Positions 17,965 through 28,089 of a DNA stretch of 59,710 nucleotides are shown in pieces. The position numbers and the translations under genes are program-made. The first letter of the stretch is position 1, and each line of letters starts with the position of its first letter. Below the pieces are notes generated by a model. It was not told where the DNA came from and did no database searches. It worked only from the letters and a program-made list of their open reading frames with translations. Where the stretch lies: positions 1-59,710 of the forward strand of contig NZ_ALVZ01000213.1 of assembly GCF_000332055.1 (NCBI RefSeq), read 5' to 3'. Source of the stretch: Xenococcus sp. PCC 7305. GTDB lineage: Bacteria > Cyanobacteriota > Cyanobacteriia > Cyanobacteriales > Xenococcaceae.

Positions 17965-19440
17965 ATGGACTGGATTGTAAAACAGGCACAAAGTTTATTC
18001 AAAGCCTTATCTGAAATATTTACAGCTGATATATTTCTTTTGGGCGGTCAAAAAATTACAATCTTTTTGCTGATTGAAATCATTTTTTTCACTCTGATTG
18101 CCTGGCTCATTGTCCGGGTCATTAAAGAATGGGTTAAGCGTTGGCTTTTGGTACGCTTTGGATTCGATCGCGGTAGCCGGGAAGCTATCTCATCTGTCAC
18201 TGGCTATATTCTGGCGATCTTCGGATTTTTAATTGTCCTGCAAAAAGTCGGGTTTGATCTGAGTTCTCTCACTGTGATTGCTGGAGCGATCGGAATCGGT
18301 GTCGGTTTTGCCTTCAAAAATCTCGTTAGTAATTTTATCAGTGGCATCACATTATTATTTGAACAGCCGATTAAAGTAGGAGACTTAGTTGAAGTTGGGG
18401 ACATCTTGGGCACAGTGGAAAAAATTTCTATTCGCTCAACTGTGATCCGTAATCTTACTGGCGTTTTTATCATTGTCCCGAATTTTCGTTTCATTGAAAA
18501 TGAGATTGTTAACTGGAGCTATCAAGATTCGCGATCAGGTATCAATATACCTATCACCATTGCCTATGGTAGCGATACTGTTTTGGTCACAGAAGCTCTT
18601 TTAGCGGCTGCGAGAAAAGAACCCCAGGTCCTATCCTATCCTTCCCCCAAAGTATTATTTACTGGGTTTGGCGATAATGCTTTAGAGTTTAAACTTCTAG
18701 TCTGGATTAACAATCCTCGGGAGCAGTTTCTCATCATTAGTTCTTTGAATTTTTTGATTGAAGCGGAATTACGTTATCGCTCGATTCAAATCCCCTTTCC
18801 TCAAAGAGATTTGCATATCCAAAATCCCGAAGCTTTAGCTGGGCTCTGGCAACAAAATATCTCAACTGAAATTACAAAGGACAAAGTTCCCATCCAAAGT
18901 AGCTCATTACCCACAAGAAAAAAACCGATTTCGAAGCCTTTTAATAATTGGACTTTACGTGATTTATTGCGACAGGTTAGCTATTTTGAAAAATGTAGTA
19001 CGGTGCAACTTCGGCAGTTGATCGAGGAGGGATATCGACAAGTATTTCCCCCTGGAGAGATGATCTGTCGAGAAAATGATCCAGGAGATGCCTTTTATAT
19101 CATTCTCTCTGGTTCAGTCGAAGTTTTCTCAGAACAAACTGGCAAATATATTGTCACCCGTTCAGCAGGAGAATTTTTTGGGGAAATGTCTTTGCTGATG
19201 GGGATTCCTCGCACAGCTAGCATTCGTAGCTTGGAGGAGACTATCTTGTTTGTTGTGGATCGATATAACTTGCAAAATCTCTTAGTAAAACATCAGGGAT
19301 TAGCCGATAGAATTTGCGAGGAATTATCTCAGCGTCAGGAATCATTACGTAGTTTAGGGTTGCTCACTAATGAAATAGCAGCTGAACCAAATCCGCTCAT
19401 CTGGATTCGTCAACGAATTAAAACTCTCTTTGAACTTTAA
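17965..19440 (+). CDS. MscS-type mechanosensitive channel with cyclic nucleotide-binding domain
   Basis: This 491-residue inner-membrane protein begins with three hydrophobic helices (about 30-52, 75-97 and 100-130). The last has the pore-helix pattern GIGVGFAFKNLVSNF of MscS. The beta and C-terminal vestibule domains follow to about residue 290. A linker leads to a cNMP-binding domain (about 345-465) with PGDAFYIILSGSVEVF and the phosphate-binding cassette FGEMSLL ... RTAS. MscS channels open under membrane tension and release osmolytes. Fusion to a cyclic-nucleotide domain points to gating or modulation by cAMP or cGMP, as studied in bCNG channels. The gene is divergent from the hybrid kinase with about 100 bases between. 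Confidence 0.93.
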   Translation: MDWIVKQAQSLFKALSEIFTADIFLLGGQKITIFLLIEIIFFTLIAWLIVRVIKEWVKRWLLVRFGFDRGSREAISSVTGYILAIFGFLIVLQKVGFDLSSLTVIAGAIGIGVGFAFKNLVSNFISGITLLFEQPIKVGDLVEVGDILGTVEKISIRSTVIRNLTGVFIIVPNFRFIENEIVNWSYQDSRSGINIPITIAYGSDTVLVTEALLAAARKEPQVLSYPSPKVLFTGFGDNALEFKLLVWINNPREQFLIISSLNFLIEAELRYRSIQIPFPQRDLHIQNPEALAGLWQQNISTEITKDKVPIQSSSLPTRKKPISKPFNNWTLRDLLRQVSYFEKCSTVQLRQLIEEGYRQVFPPGEMICRENDPGDAFYIILSGSVEVFSEQTGKYIVTRSAGEFFGEMSLLMGIPRTASIRSLEETILFVVDRYNLQNLLVKHQGLADRICEELSQRQESLRSLGLLTNEIAAEPNPLIWIRQRIKTLFEL

Positions 19441-19469
19441 CCTGCTTTAAATTCAGATATTTAGCTTAT

Positions 19470-20510
19470 CTAAAACTCTTTACCCGCTTGCCATACTTGG
19501 ACTTGACCATCTTGATCGCCGGTAACCAAAAACTGATTATTCGATGCGATCGCTATGACCTCAACAATATTTCCTGACAGACTATTGATCAATTCTCCCT
19601 CGGCTACATTCCATATTTTGACAGTTTGATCTTGACTTGTACTAGCTAGGATTTTGCCATCCCCACTAAAGGCAATATCTGTGACAATATCCCCGTGACC
19701 AATCAAAGCATGGATAACCCGCCCACTAGATAATTCCCATAATTTGATATTGCTGTCGGTACTGCAACTGGCAACTAGCTTGCCATCGGGGGAAAATAGA
19801 ACTTCTTGAACGGGGTCAAAGTGACCAGCAAAAGCTCGGGGAGGGCCTGATAAACTTAAATCCCACAATTTGATGCTGCCGTCGAAAGCACCATTAACAA
19901 CAAATTTGCCATCGGGACTAAAGGCGACAGAAGTTACAACGTCTTCGTTGCCCGTCAAGGTCTGGAGTAACTCACCTGTTGCGATGTTCCATAGCCTAAC
20001 AGTCTGATCCCAGCTGCCACTAACGAGGGTCTGGCCATCAGGACTAAAATCTAAGGATTCAACCACGGATTGGTGACCGTCAAATGTTCGCAGTAGCTGG
20101 CGCTGCTTAAAATCCCAGAGCTTGACATCGCGATTGGCATCTCCTGAAGCAATAGTTTGACCATCGGGGCTAAAGCGAATTGATCTGATTTCTGTATTAA
20201 TATTGGCGTTCAGGAGTAATTCACCAGAATTAAGATTCCAGATCTTAACTTCCCCACTAAAGCTACTAGCCGCAACAGTTTTGTTATCAGGACTAATTGC
20301 CAGTGAAACAATGGAAGTGGGATCGGTTTCTAGGTTGCGTAATAGTTGAAGTTCTTCCCAGGGGCTGGGAGCTTCAGGTTGAACAATCACAGGATCTTCT
20401 ATTTTGGAGGCTGGAGCAGTATTTCGAGAGGAATTACAGCCGCTCAAAACCAAGGCCATGGCGATCGCAAACAGAGTTGAAATTTTCGTAGAAACGGTCA
20501 GGAAACTCAT
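19470..20510 (-). CDS. WD40-repeat lipoprotein
   Basis: The 346-residue protein starts with a lipoprotein signal (hydrophobic stretch ALVLSGC, lipobox Cys about residue 25), so it should be lipid-anchored outside the cytoplasmic membrane. From residue about 55 there are seven WD40 units with motifs such as SPDGQTLVSGSWDQTVRLW and SGDGKILASTSQDQTVKIW, enough for a full seven-bladed propeller. WD40 propellers act as interaction platforms, and no partner is evident. It lies 24 bases downstream of the mlaD-like gene on the same strand and may be co-transcribed with the MCE pair. Confidence 0.9.
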   Translation of the reverse strand: MSFLTVSTKISTLFAIAMALVLSGCNSSRNTAPASKIEDPVIVQPEAPSPWEELQLLRNLETDPTSIVSLAISPDNKTVAASSFSGEVKIWNLNSGELLLNANINTEIRSIRFSPDGQTIASGDANRDVKLWDFKQRQLLRTFDGHQSVVESLDFSPDGQTLVSGSWDQTVRLWNIATGELLQTLTGNEDVVTSVAFSPDGKFVVNGAFDGSIKLWDLSLSGPPRAFAGHFDPVQEVLFSPDGKLVASCSTDSNIKLWELSSGRVIHALIGHGDIVTDIAFSGDGKILASTSQDQTVKIWNVAEGELINSLSGNIVEVIAIASNNQFLVTGDQDGQVQVWQAGKEF

Positions 20511-20534
20511 AAATTCATAAGTTTAAAAGGATAC

Positions 20535-21749
20535 TTATTTAATCTTTGCCATTTCCGAGGCGATGCTTTTCAAAGTGTTGTCATACTCCACTTGTTGTTG
20601 GAGCATTTGGGTTGAAGAAGTCAAATTACTTAACCCTCGAATTAGTCTCTCCATATCTTGGCGAAATTGGGGATTTCCGGTCAGCTCATCAACATCAGAA
20701 GTGATTTTCTGAATATTCTCAAAAGCCGAGCGAGCAGAATTAAGGGTTTGTTCTAAGAGCAAGATGTTTTGTGGATCATCGAGATTTGCCGCAAGATCTC
20801 GTAGGTTAGCTGTCAACTCCACCGCATTGGCAGATAATAGCTCAAAATTATCTATGATTGCGCCTTGTTCAACTTTCTGAATCAGCGGAGTCATACTACC
20901 TAAAGTTAATCTTAATTCGTCACTAGTTTGAGTAATACTTGCTAGAGTGGTGGCTAAATTAGCATCATTTGTCACCAGAAAAACTCTAATGTCTTCGGCT
21001 GCGCCGCCAATAGATGCCAAAGTAGAATTTATATTGTCAACACTTTCTGTTTCTCTAACTTCTTGGAGTAAGATTGTGACCTCATCAGCTGCCTGATTTA
21101 ACGATAACAAAGTTGCATTCAGATTATCAAAACCACCATTTTCATTGGCAGATTCTAATAACTCGGAAATATCACCTAGAGAATTAGTTGCGTTCTGAAT
21201 AACTGATCTAAATACCGTAGTTGTGGAAGGGTCGCCCAATATATTAGAAATTCTTACTAGGGAACGAATCAAAGTATTCACGTCCAATTTACCTTGTCCC
21301 TGCAAAACCGAACCATCGCAAATAATGATTGAGTGATCACAATTGGGATCTAAAGGTGTGGCAATTTTTTCCTTGGGGGGTAAGGATTGGAGTGGTGTAA
21401 TATCAATTGAAGTTTCGCCCACTAGTCCTGCTTGAGTAGCTTCAATTCTGGCATTACTCGGAATAAGACGATTAACATCGAGGTCGACTCCGATATCTAC
21501 TCCTTCTGGGGTGGGCTCAACGGTAGTAACCTGACCAATTTTAACTCCGCGATAAGCGACCCTCGTGCCAGTTGTCATTCCTCCTGAATTGGGAAATACA
21601 ATTGTCGCCTGGTAACTACTATTCCCAAAACTAAAATTCTTCAACCAGAGGATTAGTAGACCCAATAAGCCTAGAGAAGCCAGAAGCATCAACCCGATGA
21701 TACTTTGCCGCATCGACGGTGACATTCGGTTGTCGCTAGAATTTGTCAT
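20535..21749 (-). CDS. MCE (MlaD/TGD2-like) lipid-transport protein
   Basis: The protein has 404 residues: an N-terminal membrane anchor (about 14-36), one MCE domain (about 40-125; YQATIVFPNSGGMTTGTRVAYRG, KIGQV and later ETSIDITPL), then a long helical region with repeated S/T/N-rich heptads. MCE proteins form hexameric rings that carry phospholipids between membranes; the plastid counterpart is TGD2. It lies 68 bases downstream of the ATPase gene, which supports one transport complex. The permease (MlaE/TGD1-like) is not in the window. The gap to the ATPase gene contains a tandem heptamer. Confidence 0.9.
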   Translation of the reverse strand: MTNSSDNRMSPSMRQSIIGLMLLASLGLLGLLILWLKNFSFGNSSYQATIVFPNSGGMTTGTRVAYRGVKIGQVTTVEPTPEGVDIGVDLDVNRLIPSNARIEATQAGLVGETSIDITPLQSLPPKEKIATPLDPNCDHSIIICDGSVLQGQGKLDVNTLIRSLVRISNILGDPSTTTVFRSVIQNATNSLGDISELLESANENGGFDNLNATLLSLNQAADEVTILLQEVRETESVDNINSTLASIGGAAEDIRVFLVTNDANLATTLASITQTSDELRLTLGSMTPLIQKVEQGAIIDNFELLSANAVELTANLRDLAANLDDPQNILLLEQTLNSARSAFENIQKITSDVDELTGNPQFRQDMERLIRGLSNLTSSTQMLQQQVEYDNTLKSIASEMAKIK

Positions 21750-21752
21750 TTT

Positions 21753-21795
21753 TTACTTATTACTTATTACTTATTACTTATTACTCATTACTTAT
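21753..21795. repeat. STRR (TTACTTA)6 between the mlaF-like and mlaD-like genes
   Basis: Six heptamers, five TTACTTA and one TTACTCA, occupy most of the 68-base gap just upstream of the MCE gene start. The same unit on the opposite strand (TAAGTAA) recurs after rplK at 37812-37832. It lies where a ribosome site for the MCE gene would be expected. Confidence 0.85.
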
Positions 21796-21817
21796 GGCTT
21801 AGCTTCCGCAATTAAGT

Positions 21818-22591
21818 TTAAGGGATCGGCCCCTCGATACTACCGCTGAAGAATTGTTTTAGGAGAGGATGGGTAGAACAATAGGCTTCATCTCTCTTGC
21901 CATCCCATTGAATCTTACCTTGGTAAGAAAAGATAATTCGTTCTGTCGTGAGCTGGATGGTGCTAGCTTGGTGGGTAACTATCGCATAGGCCTGGCATAC
22001 CCCCTGGTCGAAGAGCAAATCGTGAATGAGGTTTTCAATTCTAGTTGAGGCGATCGGGTCAAGGCCAGCGGTCGGTTCGTCATAGAGAATCATACAAAGA
22101 TCATTATCAGAATTACTAGGATCGGTAAGAATGGCACGAGCTAAACTCGCTTTTTTCCTCATCCCTCCTGATAGTTCCGCAGGATAGAGATCCCCAGTAC
22201 CAGGAAGTCCTACTATTTCCAATTTCTGATTAACCAGTTCTCGAATTTTTTTAGGCGGGAGTTTGGAGTAGCGATAGAGAGCAAACCCGACATTTTCATC
22301 CACGGTTAGAGAGTCAAATAAAGCAGATTGCTGAAAGACCATGCCCACCCCCAAAGAGTCCGCACCTTCTTCAACGGTACTTTCTCTTTTTTTGCCATTT
22401 ATATATACATCTCCAGAATCAGGCTTCAACAACCCAGCAATCACTCGCAAAACCGTCGATTTACCGCAACCGGAAGGGCCAATAACACCAAGAGCATCCC
22501 CCGGATAAATTTTGAGGTCTACATTATCCAAAACTTTTTTGGGGCCGAAAGACTTAGAAACTCCTCTGAGTTCAACTATAGGTTCAACCAT
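21818..22591 (-). CDS. MlaF/TGD3-like ABC transporter ATPase
   Basis: This 257-residue ABC ATPase has all motifs: Walker A GPSGCGKST, Q-loop VFQQSALFDSL, signature LSGGMRKKASLARA, Walker B ILYDEPTAGLD and the switch His in IVTHQ. The signature form LSGGMRKKASLARA and the adjacent MCE gene place it in the Mla/TGD lipid-transport group, where it powers lipid movement through the MlaE-type permease. It is the first gene of a probable mlaF-mlaD-WD40 transcript on the minus strand. Confidence 0.93.
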   Translation of the reverse strand: MVEPIVELRGVSKSFGPKKVLDNVDLKIYPGDALGVIGPSGCGKSTVLRVIAGLLKPDSGDVYINGKKRESTVEEGADSLGVGMVFQQSALFDSLTVDENVGFALYRYSKLPPKKIRELVNQKLEIVGLPGTGDLYPAELSGGMRKKASLARAILTDPSNSDNDLCMILYDEPTAGLDPIASTRIENLIHDLLFDQGVCQAYAIVTHQASTIQLTTERIIFSYQGKIQWDGKRDEAYCSTHPLLKQFFSGSIEGPIP

Positions 22592-22676
22592 ATTGATTTT
22601 TTCTTAAATATTTCTCAACATACCTTGATAGCTTATACTGGAGCTTCTTTCGTTATTTATTAACTTTAATGTCTAT

Positions 22677-23231
22677 TTATTTAATATGCTTGACATCGTC
22701 AATATCAGGGCCGATATCAACTGTAGTTCTAGTTTGACCTTCTCGAAAGGTAATTAATTTGCCTGTAAGTAATGATAGTTCTTGCTGAAATTCCGGGGCA
22801 TCTGAACGATTAATATTCAAAATTGTAGCTGTTTTCGCTCCCCCATTACCAGCATATTGCAGAATATATTGCTGATAATCGCGGTCTGGCTTAAATATTT
22901 TGCCAACAAGATTAATCGGGCCTAGCAAGATACCACTCACAAGACTCCCAGAATCAGAAAGTAGTTTTGTCGCATAGGCTCCCGAGGCGATTTCGGCAAC
23001 GCTTTTGGCTACGATGTTTTGATTCTCACCCTGATATTGTTCCTTGTCAAAGTTTATGATGATATTTCCTTGGTGAACATTAACTTTACAGTTTTGGAAT
23101 GATTGCTCTTCGTTTTCCTCATTAATATAAAGACATTTGCCACCATAGGGCTCTTCTCTTTCTGCGGCATTTGCCAGTAAGGGATTCGCAAAAAACGCGA
23201 TCGCGAGAAGCGGAAATACTAGTTTATTCAT
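22677..23231 (-). CDS. Secreted hypothetical protein
   Basis: A clear signal peptide (MNKLVFPLLAIAFFANPLLANA) precedes a mature part of about 160 residues. A Cys pair lies within the first 30 mature residues (GKCLYI, QNCKV), perhaps a disulfide. A Gly/Ala/Ser/Leu-rich segment (about 80-115; ASGAYATKLL, SGSLVSGILLGPINL) follows and could insert in or lie on a membrane. I do not recognise a family. It sits 85 bases upstream of the ABC ATPase on the same strand, so a link to envelope lipid transport is possible from position alone. Confidence 0.7.
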   Translation of the reverse strand: MNKLVFPLLAIAFFANPLLANAAEREEPYGGKCLYINEENEEQSFQNCKVNVHQGNIIINFDKEQYQGENQNIVAKSVAEIASGAYATKLLSDSGSLVSGILLGPINLVGKIFKPDRDYQQYILQYAGNGGAKTATILNINRSDAPEFQQELSLLTGKLITFREGQTRTTVDIGPDIDDVKHIK

Positions 23232-23425
23232 AACGTATGAAACCTAATTAAAGTTCAAGACGGTTAGATTATCATTCTATAACAATGATGTCAGCCTGAT
23301 GTATCCTGGGCGTACTAAATTAATTTTTGTGTTTTAATTAAAAGAATAAATCGCAAAAAAATAGCCGAAGACCAAAACAAGTTGTTTTAGAATTCAGCAT
23401 CTCTAATTGCAAATACTTTATTTAA

Positions 23426-23728
23426 CTACCAACTGGACTTAACTACTCCAGGTAATAATCCTTCATGAGCCCATTCGCGCAAAACATTGCGAGATAGACC
23501 AAAATCACGGTAATAGGCTCTAGGTCTTCCGGTGACCAGACAACGATTACGCTTCCGACTAGGCGCACTATTACGAGGCAATCTTTGGATCTGACGATGA
23601 AGGTCTAATTTTTCAGCAGCACTAGTTGCGGTACGAAACTGCTCTTTTAATTCTGCTCTTTTAGCTGCATATTTTTCTACAAGACGAGCGCGCTTTTTTT
23701 CCCGCTCGACCATACTCTTCTTGGCCAT
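23426..23728 (-). CDS. rpsN: 30S ribosomal protein S14
   Basis: Starting at ATG 23728 the protein is 100 residues ([16 protein letters not shown] ... GVVKSSW), the normal length for the long, zinc-free type of S14. The C-terminal signature [20 protein letters not shown] is complete, and the CxxC pairs of zinc-type S14 are absent. The longer frame to 23770 adds 14 residues not found in the family. S14 binds 16S rRNA in the head of the small subunit. In this organism it is a single gene outside the main ribosomal operon, as is usual in cyanobacteria. Confidence 0.97.
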   Translation of the reverse strand: MAKKSMVEREKKRARLVEKYAAKRAELKEQFRTATSAAEKLDLHRQIQRLPRNSAPSRKRNRCLVTGRPRAYYRDFGLSRNVLREWAHEGLLPGVVKSSW

Positions 23729-23839
23729 AAATTTTATTTGTATCAATAATTTGAATGCACAGTCCCTCATTATATCGTGAATTTAATAATTATCTATTTA
23801 ATTAATCACTCTCACGAGGTGACAAAGAGCTAGAAAGCA

Positions 23840-25243
23840 TTAAATAAGCTCTCTGACGTCGGCAACTTCACCTTTAACAGCTGCGGCAACCACCATTGCA
23901 GGGCTCATTAATAAAGTTCTGCCAGTCGAAGAACCTTGACGACCTTTAAAATTACGATTGGAAGAAGACGCACTAATTTGATCTCCCTGTAACTTATCAG
24001 GATTCATTGCCAAACACATCGAACATCCAGGTTCGCGCCATTCAAACCCAGCTTCAGTAAAGATTTTATCCAAACCTTCAGCTTCCGCTGCGACCTTGAC
24101 TTGCTCCGAGCCAGGAACCACAAAAGCTTTAATGCCAGCGCTGACATGATGACCTTGGGCAAATTTGGCAGCTTCTTGCAAATCACTCAATCTACCGTTG
24201 GTGCAACTGCCAATAAAGCAAACATCAACCTTGGTTCCTTTGATGGGATGTCCTGGGGTAAGCTGCATATATTTATAAGCTTCTTCTGCCAAAGCGCGAT
24301 CGCTGTTAGCTAAATTTTCGGCAACGGGAATATCCTCGCTAATACCAATACCCTGACCTGGAGTAATCCCCCAAGTAATTGTCGGCTCGATATCTGCTGC
24401 CTCAAAAGTCACCACATCATCGTATTCCGCATCATCATCACTGCGAATGCTGGTCCACCAGGCCACAGCCTTGTCCCAATCTGCATCTTGAGGCGCAAAA
24501 TCGCGGCCCTTCAAATAATCAAAGGTAACTTGATCAGGATTAACATAACCACAACGTGCCCCACCTTCGATCGCCATATTACAGACAGTCATGCGCTCTT
24601 CCATGCTCATCTGCTCAAAGGTAGACCCAGAGAATTCATAGGCAAAACCCACACCACCTTTGACGCCTAAGGTCCGAATAATATGGAGCACCACATCTTT
24701 GGCATAAACTCCTGGAGCTAGTTGACCATTTACCTCTATCTTGCGCACTTTTAGCTTGGACAAGGCCAAGGTTTGAGAAGCTAAGACATCTCTGACTTGC
24801 GAGGTCCCAATACCAAAGGCGATCGCGCCGAAGGCTCCATGAGTGGAAGTATGAGAATCTCCGCAAGCGACAGTCATTCCTGGTTGAGTCAAACCCTGTT
24901 CTGGTGCAATCACATGGACAATTCCCTGATGGCCCGAACCGACATTGTAAAAACGAATTCCGTAATCTTTGGTATTTGCTTCCAAAGCTTGCATCATCTC
25001 TTCTGCTAAAACATCAGCAAAAGGGCGAGCTTGATCTTCTGTGGGCACAATGTGATCTACCGTTGCCACAGTGCGATCGGGATACAATACTTTTAATCCT
25101 CTTTCTCGCAGCATGGCAAAGGCTTGAGGGCTTGTAACCTCATGAATGAGATGTAAGCCGATAAATAACTGGGTTTGACCAGAAGGTAATGTCCCGACAG
25201 TATGTAAATCCCAAACCTTATCAAATAAAGTTCCTTTGCTCAT
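23840..25243 (-). CDS. leuC: 3-isopropylmalate dehydratase large subunit
   Basis: LeuC with LeuD isomerises 2-isopropylmalate to 3-isopropylmalate in leucine synthesis. The protein is 467 residues, the normal length. The [4Fe-4S] ligands are Cys347 (GSCTNGR) and Cys407 and Cys410 (PGCSMC), and the [13 protein letters not shown] motif is present. It belongs to the bacterial long LeuC type. No leuD or other leucine gene lies in the window. Confidence 0.97.
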   Translation of the reverse strand: MSKGTLFDKVWDLHTVGTLPSGQTQLFIGLHLIHEVTSPQAFAMLRERGLKVLYPDRTVATVDHIVPTEDQARPFADVLAEEMMQALEANTKDYGIRFYNVGSGHQGIVHVIAPEQGLTQPGMTVACGDSHTSTHGAFGAIAFGIGTSQVRDVLASQTLALSKLKVRKIEVNGQLAPGVYAKDVVLHIIRTLGVKGGVGFAYEFSGSTFEQMSMEERMTVCNMAIEGGARCGYVNPDQVTFDYLKGRDFAPQDADWDKAVAWWTSIRSDDDAEYDDVVTFEAADIEPTITWGITPGQGIGISEDIPVAENLANSDRALAEEAYKYMQLTPGHPIKGTKVDVCFIGSCTNGRLSDLQEAAKFAQGHHVSAGIKAFVVPGSEQVKVAAEAEGLDKIFTEAGFEWREPGCSMCLAMNPDKLQGDQISASSSNRNFKGRQGSSTGRTLLMSPAMVVAAAVKGEVADVRELI

Positions 25244-25353
25244 AAGTTGCTACGATTTCGAGTTTTAGTATTTGTGACCATTTTACTGTTTTTGGGCAGG
25301 ACAAGTATAAAAGGAAACCAAAAATATCTTAAAATCAGATACCAAGTGATCTT

Positions 25354-28089
25354 CTAAAGATCACCAACATAGGGTACAACGTCAATGTAGTTGATATTAA
25401 AAAGACTAGAGCCCATATCCAATCTCATTTCGTAACTACCTGCTGCTAGATTAAGACCTCCATTTGTCACATCTTCCCAAGATTGCCAGCCACCAGTGCC
25501 ACTGAAACCTAAGCTAGTAGTTTCTCCATCGAGAGAAATATCTAGGCTATGATTCACATCTACGTCTGATGCCACACGAGCCACCAGCGCATAAAGACCG
25601 CCTTGGGGAATATCGACATCATAAACTAACCATTCTCCTTCATCGATCCAACCCACATTAAAGCCACCGCCAACATCAGTGGTAACTTCAATATCGACAT
25701 CATCATCACGGTAAACGCCGCCACTATTGCCAGTAGTAAGATCAGAATAGTTGGTGTAGTCCTCGGCTTCAACTCGAATTGCTGTTGAAGGCAGTAAGTC
25801 AATATAGTTGAGATTAAAACCTGAACTACCCATATCGAGACGTAGTTCCTGACTACCAGCCTGCACGTCAAAATTGCCAATGATGACGTCATTCCAAGAC
25901 TGCCAGCCACCAGTATTATTAAAGTTTACGGTATGAGTTTGCCCGTCCAGAGTGATATCCAAACTATGATCTCGATCAAGGTCAGATGCCACACGGGCGA
26001 CAAGTTGATAGGAACTATTTTCAGGGACATTAAGGTCATAACTCAACCAATCGCCTTGATTGATCCAACCCACATTATAGCCACCACCAATATCAGTAGT
26101 TACTTCAATGTCTACATCGTCATCACGATAGACTCCACCAGAGTTACCAGAAGTTGTATCGAAATAATCGGTGTAATCTTCCGCTTCGACTCGAATTCCC
26201 CTTAAACGATTACCAAAATCAACATCTCCTGCAATTTCGCCAGTCCCAACTACTACCTCATGGGCTTCGTAACTGAAAGGGTTCTGGACAGGAACAAAGT
26301 TAATAGCTAAGCCATTATTTACATAGTTCTCGTTATAGGCGATTTCCACGCCACTAGTTCCCGCAGCATTTTCTAATCCAATAGTGGCATTGTCAAGAAT
26401 TGCATTAAGCTCGTCATATTGAAATACGATGCTGCCATCAGCATTCAGAATAGTTTGAAAAGTCAAAGAACCGACCTCTTCATAACGAGGAACGTCTTGA
26501 TATTGAACAATGAAGCGATTTTCGGCAACATCATTGTAATAGTAGATTGAACCACCAGCACCAGGATTTAAATCATCCCAAAAGGTTGCGATAAAGTTAT
26601 TCAGACCATAAGAGTTAGGAATCGAATTGTTATAGTAATTGGCTCCGTCATCACCGAATGTGAGATATCCATTGGATGAAATTTTTACATTATTTTGTGA
26701 TTCCCCATAAAAAGCAAAATCGAAGGGCAAAGTGACATCGACACCATCGTCGTCGCCCAAATGCACTTCAGTCCCCACAGCAGAAATATCTACCCAATCG
26801 AAACTAGGCCCATTGAGTTGGCTGCTGTCAGTCCATTGGTATTCAATGACCAAAGGATTAGTCTGTTGCCATTTTGAATCGACAATTTCAGCGACTGTGT
26901 AAGTACCAAATCTGAGATTAGTAAAAGAATAAAAACCATTCACATCAGTGGTAGTAGAGATTTCATCCCCATCAAGCTGAGAATTTTGGTTTTGGTCAAG
27001 ATAGATAGTCCAGCCTTCTAGCCCAGGCTCCCCAGGATCTTGCTGGCCGTTGCCGTTAAGATCATGCCATTTACGACCTTGGATTTCACCAGGAATCAAA
27101 AAAGGTTCGAAATTAAGATAAATTTCCGAATCGTTGCCGTCATAACCAGACCAAACTACATTGTCACCTGAAATCTGAGGATTATAGTCACCAGTATCAT
27201 TATTGGTTAACTGAATAGTCTGATTGCCATCATAGAGATAAATTTCTCGATCATCACCATAACCACTAGCCCAAACTACATTATTCCCTGAGATCTCAGA
27301 AAGCGAATCGTAGGTAGTATTATCTGTTAGTTGAATAGTTTGGCTACCATCATAAAGATAAATTTCATTATCATTACCATCATAACTCGTCCAAACTACA
27401 TTATCACCAGAAATTAGAGGACCAGAGTCACTGGTAGTATTATCTGTTAGTTGAATAGTCTGACTGCCATCATAAAGATAAATTTCATTATCATTACCAT
27501 CATAACTAGTCCAAACCACATTATCCCCTGAGACTTGCGGGCTATAGTCACTAGTGGCATTGGTAGTTAGTTTTGTGACGTTGTTCCCGTCATAGAGATA
27601 AATTTCCGAGTCTTTTCCATCAAAGCCAGACCAAACCACATTGTTACCTGAGATTTGAAGACTCGACTGATAACTATCAGTATCAGTTAGTTGAATAGTG
27701 TTATTACCATCATAAAGATAAATCTCTGATTCACTGGGGCCATATCTGCCATAGTCAAGATAGTTAATCCAAGCCACATTGTTGCCTGATATTAGTGGAT
27801 TGGAGTCATTGGTATCATTATCTGTTAGTTGAACGATATTACTACCATCAAAAAGATAAATTTCATTATCATTCCCGTCATAACCAGACCAAACCACATT
27901 ATTTCCTGATATTTGAGGGCTGGAGTCATAGGTATCATTATCTGTTAGTTGAACAACCGAACCATTATGGTAGTTATACAGATAAATTTCATTATCGTTA
28001 CCGTCATAACCAGACCAGACTACATTATTACCAGATATTTCGGCACCAGAGTCACCAAAATTATTATTCGTCAGAGAAAAAATAGCCAT
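25354..28089 (-). CDS. Large extracellular-type protein: TolB-like propeller, SdrD-B domain, two CBM6 domains
   Basis: I place the start at ATG 28089 because AGGAGG lies about six bases upstream; the longer frame to 28137 lacks such a site. The 911-residue protein begins with eight repeats of about 40 residues (GNNVVWSGYDGNDNEIYLYD pattern) forming a TolB/WD-like propeller. A SdrD-B-like domain follows (RKWHDLNGNGQQDPGEPGLE). Next comes a region of about 200 residues with a nidogen-like pattern (DDGVDVTLPFDFAFYGES). Two CBM6-type carbohydrate-binding domains end the protein (each VEAEDYT ... YRDDDVDIEVTTD ... GWIDEGEWL). No signal peptide is visible, so secretion may use another route. The likely role is binding of surface or environmental polysaccharide. 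The propeller repeats are nearly identical in DNA, a sign of recent duplication. Confidence 0.88.
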   Translation of the reverse strand: MAIFSLTNNNFGDSGAEISGNNVVWSGYDGNDNEIYLYNYHNGSVVQLTDNDTYDSSPQISGNNVVWSGYDGNDNEIYLFDGSNIVQLTDNDTNDSNPLISGNNVAWINYLDYGRYGPSESEIYLYDGNNTIQLTDTDSYQSSLQISGNNVVWSGFDGKDSEIYLYDGNNVTKLTTNATSDYSPQVSGDNVVWTSYDGNDNEIYLYDGSQTIQLTDNTTSDSGPLISGDNVVWTSYDGNDNEIYLYDGSQTIQLTDNTTYDSLSEISGNNVVWASGYGDDREIYLYDGNQTIQLTNNDTGDYNPQISGDNVVWSGYDGNDSEIYLNFEPFLIPGEIQGRKWHDLNGNGQQDPGEPGLEGWTIYLDQNQNSQLDGDEISTTTDVNGFYSFTNLRFGTYTVAEIVDSKWQQTNPLVIEYQWTDSSQLNGPSFDWVDISAVGTEVHLGDDDGVDVTLPFDFAFYGESQNNVKISSNGYLTFGDDGANYYNNSIPNSYGLNNFIATFWDDLNPGAGGSIYYYNDVAENRFIVQYQDVPRYEEVGSLTFQTILNADGSIVFQYDELNAILDNATIGLENAAGTSGVEIAYNENYVNNGLAINFVPVQNPFSYEAHEVVVGTGEIAGDVDFGNRLRGIRVEAEDYTDYFDTTSGNSGGVYRDDDVDIEVTTDIGGGYNVGWINQGDWLSYDLNVPENSSYQLVARVASDLDRDHSLDITLDGQTHTVNFNNTGGWQSWNDVIIGNFDVQAGSQELRLDMGSSGFNLNYIDLLPSTAIRVEAEDYTNYSDLTTGNSGGVYRDDDVDIEVTTDVGGGFNVGWIDEGEWLVYDVDIPQGGLYALVARVASDVDVNHSLDISLDGETTSLGFSGTGGWQSWEDVTNGGLNLAAGSYEMRLDMGSSLFNINYIDVVPYVGDL
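27100..28085 (-). repeat. Eight tandem propeller repeats within the CBM6 protein gene
   Basis: Units of about 120 bases repeat eight times. Units 5 and 6 (about 27300-27535) are almost identical over their whole length. The third unit carries a short insertion (LDYGRYGPSES). Such arrays expand and contract by unequal recombination. Confidence 0.8.
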
